Shown in pieces: positions 47,513-54,085 of a stretch of DNA of 64,000 nt. Source of the DNA: Zhongshania aliphaticivorans. Its GTDB lineage: Bacteria > Pseudomonadota > Gammaproteobacteria > Pseudomonadales > Spongiibacteraceae. Positions within the stretch are counted from its first letter, which is position 1. Each line of letters begins with the position of its first letter. The stretch covers positions 90,772 through 154,771 of the forward strand of contig NZ_CACSIJ010000017.1 in the NCBI RefSeq assembly GCF_902705855.1, written 5' to 3'. The notes beneath the pieces were generated by a model. That model searched no databases. It was not told the DNA's origin and worked only from the letters and a program-made list of their open reading frames with translations. The translations under genes and the position numbers were made by a program.

Positions 47513-48930
47513 GTATGCGTAAAGGTCTAATTATTGTTCTATGTTTTTCACTCGCCGCCTGCAGCGTTGGGGGAATAAATAACAACATCTATACCGACAA
47601 TACGCCGCAGCTGCCTACTCATTGGCAGCTTGAGGGCAGCACCAGTGCCACGCAAGGTGGAACGTCTGGGCTATGGTGGCAGGCTTTTGGCAGTGAAGAA
47701 TTACTCCAGCTCATCGAGCAGGCCGAGCAAAATAGCTATAACGTCCGAGCGGCATTGGCGAATATCCGCCGCGCTGAGGCGGCGGTACGCATTGCCGACG
47801 CATCATTGTGGCCAGAGCTAGAGGGCACTGTGGAAGCGGGTCGCGCTGGCGAGCTTAATGGCAACAGCAATGAACATTACTATTCTGGGGTGACCGCCAG
47901 TTACGAGATCGACTTTTGGGGTGGGCAACGCGCCAATCAAGCCAGCGCTCAAGCCCTACTGGATTATAGTCAATTCGATCGCGACACCCTTGGCCTCAGT
48001 ATCACCGCAAACGTCGCGCGCTACTGGCTGCAATGGGTGGGTAATCGTGAACGGCTTCAAATTACCGAGGCCAACCTTGGCAACGCTCGACGCCTATTAG
48101 ATATTGTTGAACTTAAAATAAAAGCCGGTGCCGCCAGCGAATTAGAACAGCTGCAACAACAGGGGCAAGTTGCCGGCCTAGAGCGAGACGTGGCTTGGCT
48201 GCGCCAGCAAATGCAAGAAAGCCACACGACCTTAAACCTATTGTTAGGCAGCCCCACGGATATTCCGCTATTCACTAACAGCCTTGCCGAGGTGGAATTT
48301 CCTGCTATTGAGACAGGAATTCCCGCTGAGTTATTAGTTCGCAGGCCAGACGTCGCCAGAGCCGAAGCGGCGTTGCGTGCAGCCAATGCCAATATTAGCC
48401 AAGCCCGCGCCGCCATGCTGCCTAATATCAGTTTAGCCATGAGCGCCGGCGGCAGCGCCAATCATCTCAGCCAAACATTGCGAGACCCTGTTTACAGCCT
48501 AGTAGCAGGTCTCACCGCGCCCATTTTTAATGGCGGTGCATTGGAGGCCTTATTTGATTCTGCCGTCGCCAATCGAGATGGTCTAGTGGCCGACTACCAA
48601 CAAACAATCGTTGCGGCATTTACCGACACTCGCAATGCCATTAACGCCATTGCGGGTATTGATGCCCAGCGTCGCGCCCAGCAACAACAGTTAGATCTCG
48701 CTCGTCGCGCCTATGACTTAGCCGAGGCGCGATATCGAGCTGGCGCTGCCTCATTCAGTACCCTTTTAGATAACCAGACCACCTTATTCTTTGCCGAAGA
48801 TACCAACGTGGTACTGCGCAGACAAAGCTTGCAAGCCCGCGTGGATCTGTTCCGCGCATTGGGCGGAGGCTGGACGCCAGAACGCATTGCCCAAATTAAT
48901 CAATACGATATCAACAAGGACGCACAATGA
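47509..48930 (+). CDS. Outer-membrane factor lipoprotein (NodT/OprM/OpmQ family)
   Basis: 473 aa from the ATG at 47509, overlapping the macB stop (ATGA); the longest frame from 47368 lies inside macB. Lipoprotein signal LIIVLCFSLAACSVGG (lipobox LAAC). Two TolC-family repeats are recognisable, with the NodT-type ELLVRRPDVARAEAALRAAN and AEARYRAGAASFSTLLDNQT. It forms the outer-membrane exit of the MacAB exporter, comparable to OpmQ in pyoverdine export. Its stop overlaps exbB by 4 bases. Confidence 0.92.
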   Translation: MSMRKGLIIVLCFSLAACSVGGINNNIYTDNTPQLPTHWQLEGSTSATQGGTSGLWWQAFGSEELLQLIEQAEQNSYNVRAALANIRRAEAAVRIADASLWPELEGTVEAGRAGELNGNSNEHYYSGVTASYEIDFWGGQRANQASAQALLDYSQFDRDTLGLSITANVARYWLQWVGNRERLQITEANLGNARRLLDIVELKIKAGAASELEQLQQQGQVAGLERDVAWLRQQMQESHTTLNLLLGSPTDIPLFTNSLAEVEFPAIETGIPAELLVRRPDVARAEAALRAANANISQARAAMLPNISLAMSAGGSANHLSQTLRDPVYSLVAGLTAPIFNGGALEALFDSAVANRDGLVADYQQTIVAAFTDTRNAINAIAGIDAQRRAQQQQLDLARRAYDLAEARYRAGAASFSTLLDNQTTLFFAEDTNVVLRRQSLQARVDLFRALGGGWTPERIAQINQYDINKDAQ

Positions 48931-49913
48931 CCCATTTCACATTCCAGCGCGGCGCGCTATTTTGCGCCAGCCTTTTGCTGGCTGTTTCAGCGCAGGCACA
49001 AACCAGCCCAACAGCTCCGGAGCTAAACACTCAGCCCGATCCCATCTCTATTAGCGCAGACAGCGGGCCAGTTTCCGTCACCGTAGATGAAAATGGCGCC
49101 ATGCGCGTTGACAGCACTAGCGTGCCAGCCAATGGCGAAGATCCAACAAGCCTTGATGAGGATGCAATCAATACCGACTCAGAGGAAGCAACGCCAAGTG
49201 ACGACGCTGTTCAGCACGGCGTCTCGACACTCCCCCACAATCTCAGCCCTTGGGGCATGTTTATGCAAGCAGACTGGGTAGTCAAAACCGTGATGATCGG
49301 TTTGGCGCTGGCGTCACTGGCAACGTGGAGCGTATTTGTTGCAAAAACCCAAGAGCTAGCAATCCTTATGCGTTTGCAAAGACGCACGCTTAATACCGTG
49401 ATCGAATCACAAACCCTTGCTGCCGCCAATGACAAGCTTATTGAAACCAAGGGTTCAAACGAATTAACCAAGGCTGCCAGTCATGAGCTTAAATTGTCTG
49501 AGGGTGCACTGATAGACGGCGAAGGCTTAAAAGAACGAGTGGCATCACGGCTAGAACGTATAGAGGCGGCCAACGGTCGCGCTGTTAGCCGTGGCACAAG
49601 CATTATCGCCAGTATCGGTTCTACCGCTCCCTTTGTCGGCTTGTTCGGCACCGTGTGGGGCATTATGAACAGCTTTATTGGCATATCAGAGGCACAAACC
49701 ACCAACCTAGCTGTTGTTGCCCCTGGTATCGCTGAAGCACTGCTTGCCACCGCCCTTGGCTTAGTGGCGGCTATTCCTGCCGTGGTGATTTACAACCACT
49801 TTGCTCGGCAAATTGCCGCTTACAAAGCGCTGGTAGGTGACACCTCTGCAGCCGTTCTGCGCTTAGTGTCGCGCGATCATAGTCGCTATGTCGTCACCGC
49901 TAAACACGACTAA
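48927..49913 (+). CDS. exbB: ExbB-like proton-channel subunit with long periplasmic N-terminus
   Basis: 328 aa. MotA/TolQ/ExbB family channel subunit that uses proton flow to energise TonB. A cleavable signal peptide (LLLAVSAQAQ) and an acidic linker (about 25-105) precede the three helices. The family core is TAPFVGLFGTVWGIMNSFIG and LATALGLVAAIPAVVIYNHF near the C-terminus. The signal-peptide-bearing long form is known in pseudomonads and others. It is the first of an exbB-exbD-tonB set that can power all receptors in the window. Confidence 0.93.
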   Translation: MTHFTFQRGALFCASLLLAVSAQAQTSPTAPELNTQPDPISISADSGPVSVTVDENGAMRVDSTSVPANGEDPTSLDEDAINTDSEEATPSDDAVQHGVSTLPHNLSPWGMFMQADWVVKTVMIGLALASLATWSVFVAKTQELAILMRLQRRTLNTVIESQTLAAANDKLIETKGSNELTKAASHELKLSEGALIDGEGLKERVASRLERIEAANGRAVSRGTSIIASIGSTAPFVGLFGTVWGIMNSFIGISEAQTTNLAVVAPGIAEALLATALGLVAAIPAVVIYNHFARQIAAYKALVGDTSAAVLRLVSRDHSRYVVTAKHD

Positions 49914-49925
49914 GGAGAAATCACC

Positions 49926-50345
49926 GTGGCCGCAAAAATTCAACACGACGACGAACTGGTAGAAAATCACGAGATCAACGTCACCCCGTTTATTGACGTT
50001 ATGTTGGTGCTGCTAATTATATTTATGGTGGCCGCACCGCTAGCCACGGTAGATGTAAAAGTCGACCTGCCCGCGTCTACCGCCGTACCGCAACCAAAGC
50101 CGGACGAACCTTTGTACTTAAGTATTAAGGCCGATCACAGTCTTGCATTGGGTAACGACCTCGTAGAAAAAGACGGCTTGATTAAGGCGCTAAATAGCCT
50201 GACAGAAAGCAATGTTGAAACACGCATTTTTCTGCGGGCAGATAAAACCGTCGATTACGACACCTTAATGCAAACCATGAACGAATTGCGTGATGGCGGT
50301 TATTTAAAAATCGCCCTTGTCGCATTAGAGGCAACAGGCTCATGA
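49926..50345 (+). CDS. exbD: ExbD-like proton-channel subunit
   Basis: 139 aa, GTG start 12 bases after exbB with AAGGAGA upstream. Single N-terminal helix with the essential protonatable Asp in INVTPFIDVMLVLLIIFMV, followed by a periplasmic domain (LYLSIKADHSLALGNDLVE, IFLRADKTVDYDTLMQTMNE). Forms the channel with ExbB. The stop overlaps tonB (ATGA). Confidence 0.94.
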   Translation: MAAKIQHDDELVENHEINVTPFIDVMLVLLIIFMVAAPLATVDVKVDLPASTAVPQPKPDEPLYLSIKADHSLALGNDLVEKDGLIKALNSLTESNVETRIFLRADKTVDYDTLMQTMNELRDGGYLKIALVALEATGS

Positions 50346-51211
50346 CACCAAGCGTAGCTCAACGCAAAGAGACCGCCGACATTCGGCCCTTGCCGCAAAA
50401 ACGTCTACTACCGCAAGGCTGCGAAGCCGAGTTGGTAGACAGTGCAAAACAGCGCCACCAACAGCAACAAGAATATGTGCGTTGGTTGCTCGCGCTACTG
50501 GCCGTTGTAGCCTGCTACGGCAGTATTTTAGCGTGGTGGTTTTACAACCCACCGGCGCCTGCATCTCCAATACCACCCGCAGCGGCTATGGTCATTGAAC
50601 TGGCTCCCGAGCCCGTCGCACCACCGTCTGAGCCTGACTTACCGCCAGCGCCCGAACCCACGCCAGATGTGCTACCACCACCAAAACCTGAACCGCTGCC
50701 AGAGCCAAAACCCGAGCCGCCACCAGTTGTCGAGCCAGAAGTCGCCCTGCCTGAGCCAGAACCACAACCAGAGCCGGTGCTAGAAGAACCCGAACCGGAG
50801 CCTGAAGAAGCGCTAGACGAACCGCCATCTACCGCCAGCGCGCCACCAGATGCACCGCGAGAAGATACAAAAGCCGCTGCACCCAGCCAAGGCGTGCCCT
50901 CATCAGCAGCCAGCGCCAACCACAAACTCACGTGGCAAAACGCCTTGATGATGAAACTAAACGACGCCAAACGCTATCCCAGCCAAGCACGGCGCTACCG
51001 TCAACAAGGCGTCGCCTACTTACGTTTTACTATGGACAGAGACGGCAATGTCTTAGCCAAAAGCATTGAACAAACGGCAGGCTACGCTCTACTAGACGAA
51101 GAAACCTTAGAATTAATTGATCGCGCTCAGCCGCTCCCTATTCCACCAGATGACGTAGCGGGAGAAACATTGGAGTTTGTTGTGCCGGTAGAATTTTTCT
51201 TAAATAGATAA
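50342..51211 (+). CDS. tonB: TonB energy transducer
   Basis: 289 aa. A cytoplasmic N-terminus of about 40 residues precedes the anchor helix (WLLALLAVVACYGSILAWW). A long Pro/Glu repeat spacer (PEPEP-type, about 85-165) spans the periplasm. The C-terminal TonB domain (RYPSQARRYRQQGVAYLRFT, VPVEFFLNR) contacts receptor TonB boxes. The Pro-rich repeat yields long antisense open frames that are artefacts. Energises the receptors with ExbB/ExbD. A 41-base gap leads to fur2. Confidence 0.93.
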   Translation: MTPSVAQRKETADIRPLPQKRLLPQGCEAELVDSAKQRHQQQQEYVRWLLALLAVVACYGSILAWWFYNPPAPASPIPPAAAMVIELAPEPVAPPSEPDLPPAPEPTPDVLPPPKPEPLPEPKPEPPPVVEPEVALPEPEPQPEPVLEEPEPEPEEALDEPPSTASAPPDAPREDTKAAAPSQGVPSSAASANHKLTWQNALMMKLNDAKRYPSQARRYRQQGVAYLRFTMDRDGNVLAKSIEQTAGYALLDEETLELIDRAQPLPIPPDDVAGETLEFVVPVEFFLNR

Positions 51212-51252
51212 GCGATGGGGTTTTTCATGGAATGTATTTGGCTTAATAAAAA

Positions 51253-51693
51253 ATGGTTACATTCAAAATGAAAGCGCAACAAGATGTGATTCGCCGGGCT
51301 GGTTTAAAAATTACCATGCCGCGTATTCAGGTATTACAGTGCCTACAGCACAACCAAGAAAACGGTGCGCACCTTACCGCTGAAGGCATTTACCATTTTA
51401 TTTTTCAACATGGTGACGCGGTAAGTCAGGCGGCTGTTTATCGCGTGTTATCCCAGTTTGAAGAAGCGGGTTTAGTCCGGCGCCACCATTTTGCAACCAA
51501 TCGAATGCAGGCCGTTTACGAACTGACACAAGGCGCTACGCATAACCACATCGTCTGTCTCGATAGCGGCTTAATCCTTGATTTCACAGATAACACCCTC
51601 AATCAAAAGGCAGACGAAATAGCTGCAGCACGCGGCTACGATTTGGTAAACCGCGAGTTTGTGCTGTATGTGAGGTCTAAAGGCGGCGCGTAA
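51253..51693 (+). CDS. Fur-family regulator with altered metal site (fur2)
   Basis: 146 aa. The DNA-binding half matches Fur well (GLKITMPRIQVLQCL, HLTAEGIYHFI, AAVYRVLSQFEEAGLVRRHH). The metal/dimer half diverges. The HHDH motif of fur1 reads THNH, IEF reads LDF, and the His in IDHSL is replaced (VNREF). By alignment with Pseudomonas Fur, several ligands of one of the two metal sites are changed, while the His of HLTAE and the Glu of YELT remain. It may sense another signal, bind iron weakly or act constitutively. It is the last gene of the operon, 41 bases after tonB, suggesting feedback on the iron system. Confidence 0.85.
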   Translation: MVTFKMKAQQDVIRRAGLKITMPRIQVLQCLQHNQENGAHLTAEGIYHFIFQHGDAVSQAAVYRVLSQFEEAGLVRRHHFATNRMQAVYELTQGATHNHIVCLDSGLILDFTDNTLNQKADEIAAARGYDLVNREFVLYVRSKGGA

Positions 51694-52008
51694 AAAACGT
51701 TTGCTGATGTATTCATTCCACGCGACGACCATGTCGCGGGAAATGTCATCCGACTACCACCGTTTAATAACTGGTCTTACCGCGAGATACGGCATAACCC
51801 AAGCCGACCGCTATCGGCAAAAGTGCCAAATGTTACGGACAAGGAGTGTCTATCCCCACCCCAAAGGCAGAACACCACCTGATTTTAATTGGGAGCCAAC
51901 TTATATATTTCGATACAACAACAGAACTAATTTGGAAGAACAGTGTGCAGATGTGGAGCCTAGCTGAAGCAATCTATATAAGGCTCATCTGCATCGGGAA
52001 GACATTCA
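51694..52008. other. Intergenic region after fur2
   Basis: 315 bases. Open frames at 51701-51967 and 51846-52028 show no recognisable family, start signal or composition that would support a gene. No clear terminator for the operon was found. Confidence 0.4.
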
Positions 52009-52230
52009 TCAAAGGTTGCTTAACTTAAGAACCAACTGAGAGCTTACAAAGCATAGCGAGAAGAATATCACCATCGCCATCACGCCTGCCAAAATCAGGG
52101 GTAACGGTCTTTCTTCCGCTAAATCCATTAATCTTTTTCGGCCCTTTTTGTTTTGTAAGGCAAACATCAATGAAAATGCTTGCCCCAGAATTTCAAAAAA
52201 ACCTAGTGGCTTATTTTCTTCATCTTTCAT
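52009..52230 (-). CDS. Small membrane protein, DUF2970 family
   Basis: 73 aa. The opening MKDEENKPLGFFEILGQAF and a single C-terminal helix (PLILAGVMAMVIFFSLCFVS) match DUF2970 proteins, short inner-membrane proteins of unknown role common in gammaproteobacteria. It is transcribed opposite to the iron genes on both sides, so it is not part of those operons. Confidence 0.75.
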   Translation of the reverse strand: MKDEENKPLGFFEILGQAFSLMFALQNKKGRKRLMDLAEERPLPLILAGVMAMVIFFSLCFVSSQLVLKLSNL

Positions 52231-52430
52231 GTCACAACCCTATATTTTTGCATTGCTAGCAACGACATCATAACACGTGGCTAGGCATAATATTTTGATT
52301 GCTGTAATCAGTAGCCTGCCCCGCTCAACCAGAAAATCTAATTAGCTCGTTGTCAATTTGGCTCTACTGCACTTTCTTTTTAATAAACCGACCTAGCTGC
52401 AATATTCAAGAATGAGAGGTGAACGCCAGG

Positions 52431-52476
52431 TTGCATTTAATATGCTTTGCACACTATGATGCGATTGATTCTCATT
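52431..52476 (+). promoter_or_regulatory. Promoter with overlapping Fur box, fecI cassette 4
   Basis: TTGCAT (52431-52436), 18-base spacer, TATGAT (52455-52460). The Fur-like box GATGCGATTGATTCTCATT (52458-52476) overlaps the -10. Same design as cassettes 1 and 2. Confidence 0.8.
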
Positions 52477-52516
52477 TATAATTAATCTTTCACGCCCGCC
52501 CTCAATAGGAGCCACG

Positions 52517-53038
52517 GTGTCCAAGCTAAATTCATCGCATTACGCTGGTATTCCTGAGCTTTATACAGAGCATCATAGCTGGCTGCAATTTTGGTTGCAG
52601 CGCCGCTTAGGCTGCAGTATGGACGCGGAAGATTTAGCCCAAGACACCTTTGTGCGTGTAATTCGTTCCCAGCAAAACCCCCGGCTTTTGCAGGAGCCAC
52701 GGCATTTTCTGGTGACAGTTGCCAAGGGGCTGACAATTGATTTATTTCGGCGGCGTAGTTTGGAGCGCCAGTATTTAGAGGCACTGCATAACTTACCTGA
52801 GCACCAGTGGCCGTCAGAAGAAGATCGCGCATTAACGCTAGAAGCTTTACTCCAGTTCGACGCAATGCTGGCTGGCTTAGGAGTCAAAGTGCGGGAAGCT
52901 TTTTTGCTCTCTCAGTTAGATGGCAAAACCTACCCACAAATTGCAGAGTTATTAGGCGTTTCTTTGCGCACCGTAAAAAATTATATGGCCAAAGCAATGG
53001 AAGCCTGTTGCTTGTATCAACTGGAACAAAGGCTATAG
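52517..53038 (+). CDS. FecI-type ECF sigma factor (cassette 4)
   Basis: 173 aa, GTG start with AGGAG upstream. Region 2 (LYTEHHSWLQFWLQRRLGC, AEDLAQDTFVRVIRSQ, VAKGLTIDLFRRRSLE) belongs to the same subgroup as cassettes 1 and 2. Region 4 (REAFLLSQLDGKTYPQIAEL, SLRTVKNYMAKAM) is distinct. fecR begins 5 bases after the stop. The promoter of its receptor (54026-54050) resembles those of fur1 and the eleven-gene operon, making this sigma the best candidate for driving them. Confidence 0.93.
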   Translation: MSKLNSSHYAGIPELYTEHHSWLQFWLQRRLGCSMDAEDLAQDTFVRVIRSQQNPRLLQEPRHFLVTVAKGLTIDLFRRRSLERQYLEALHNLPEHQWPSEEDRALTLEALLQFDAMLAGLGVKVREAFLLSQLDGKTYPQIAELLGVSLRTVKNYMAKAMEACCLYQLEQRL

Positions 53039-53043
53039 CGACC

Positions 53044-54006
53044 ATGCAACAAGATGTTTCTCGAGATGAGTTGAAACAAGCTGTGCACGCGGCGGCGCAC
53101 TGGTATGCAACATTGCAATCACCGTCGGTTTCAAGCAGCCAGCAACGCGCGTGGCAGGTCTGGCTGGGGCAGGCCAAAAGTCATCAATTAGCGTGGCAGC
53201 AAGTAGAGTTTGTGCAGGCGAGCATGAGCCGACTGCCCCCAGAGATCGCCCTTCCCGCGCTTAAAAATACCGCCCTCTCCCGCCGAGATTTAATGCGTCG
53301 CTTAGCTATGGTTGCCGTCGCCGCGCCATTGGGTGTGGCCACTTGGCGGCAAACACCGTGGCAAGAATGGCAAGCTAACTACACCACCAATACGGGTGAT
53401 ATCGCTAATTACATTCTATCTGACGGTAGTCACCTTGCGTTGAATACTGCTAGCGCGGTTGATGTTGTGTATAACGAAGATACCCGTCTTATTACTCTTT
53501 ATAAGGGTGAAGTTCTCATTCAAACCGCGCCAGATGCCCACAGTCCACACCGGCCCTTTGTGGTCGCCACGCCCAATGGTCGAGTCTTGGCTTTGGGCAC
53601 CCGCTTTACAGTTCGGGTAGACGCCCAGCAAAGCCGAGTAACCGTGCTAGAAAAAGCCGTGAGGATTCATCCTTTACACAGCGCCAACAGTCAGAACCTT
53701 AGCCAAGGTCAGGAGCTACGCTTCACCTCTACGCAAATGTCCACTCCGACACATGCTGCGGTCTCAGCAGACGGCTGGCTTCATGGCCATTTAACGGTGG
53801 TTGATATGCCCTTGCACGAACTACTGGCAGAGTTGTCGCGTTATCGTCCCGGCCTATTACATTGCAGCAATGATATCGCTGAACTTAAAATTTCGGGGGC
53901 ATTTCCACTCCGCGACACCGACCGAGCGATTGCAGCCATTACGCTCGCATTTCCCGTACAGGCGCGGCGGTTTAGTCCTTATTGGGTACGCTTAAGCGCA
54001 GCTTGA
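53044..54006 (+). CDS. FecR-type anti-sigma / signal transducer (cassette 4)
   Basis: 320 aa from the ATG at 53044; a longer frame from 52807 lies inside the sigma gene in another frame. N-terminal domain (AVHAAAHWYATLQSPS, KSHQLAWQQVEFVQA), twin-arginine-preceded membrane segment (SRRDLMRRLAMVAVAAPLG), periplasmic FecR domain (GDIANYILSDGSHLALNTAS, ALGTRFTVRVD) and C-terminal receptor-contact part (LSRYRPGLLHCSNDIAEL). Works with the sigma just upstream and the receptor just downstream. Confidence 0.92.
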   Translation: MQQDVSRDELKQAVHAAAHWYATLQSPSVSSSQQRAWQVWLGQAKSHQLAWQQVEFVQASMSRLPPEIALPALKNTALSRRDLMRRLAMVAVAAPLGVATWRQTPWQEWQANYTTNTGDIANYILSDGSHLALNTASAVDVVYNEDTRLITLYKGEVLIQTAPDAHSPHRPFVVATPNGRVLALGTRFTVRVDAQQSRVTVLEKAVRIHPLHSANSQNLSQGQELRFTSTQMSTPTHAAVSADGWLHGHLTVVDMPLHELLAELSRYRPGLLHCSNDIAELKISGAFPLRDTDRAIAAITLAFPVQARRFSPYWVRLSAA

Positions 54007-54025
54007 ATTATTTTCATTCGTACTT

Positions 54026-54050
54026 GCACTTTTTACCCCATAAATTCGGC
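54026..54050 (+). promoter_or_regulatory. ECF-type promoter of receptor 4 (weaker match)
   Basis: TTGCACT with GCACT at 54026-54030, a 16-base spacer that also starts with a T run, then CGGC (54047-54050). Geometry matches the promoters at 33949 and 41118; the -10 differs at one base. It lies between fecR and the receptor start, where the FecI target is expected. Confidence 0.55.
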
Positions 54051-54085
54051 TCTTGATTAGGTCCCCATCAATCCAAGGAGTCAGA

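Noticed and set aside
50542..50970. Gly/Ser-repeat minus-strand frames opposite tonB
   Set aside because: Artefact of the Pro/Glu repeat of TonB read on the other strand.
51701..51967. 88-codon frame after fur2
   Set aside because: Considered as a small gene or transposase remnant, but no family, ribosome site or homology cue supports it.
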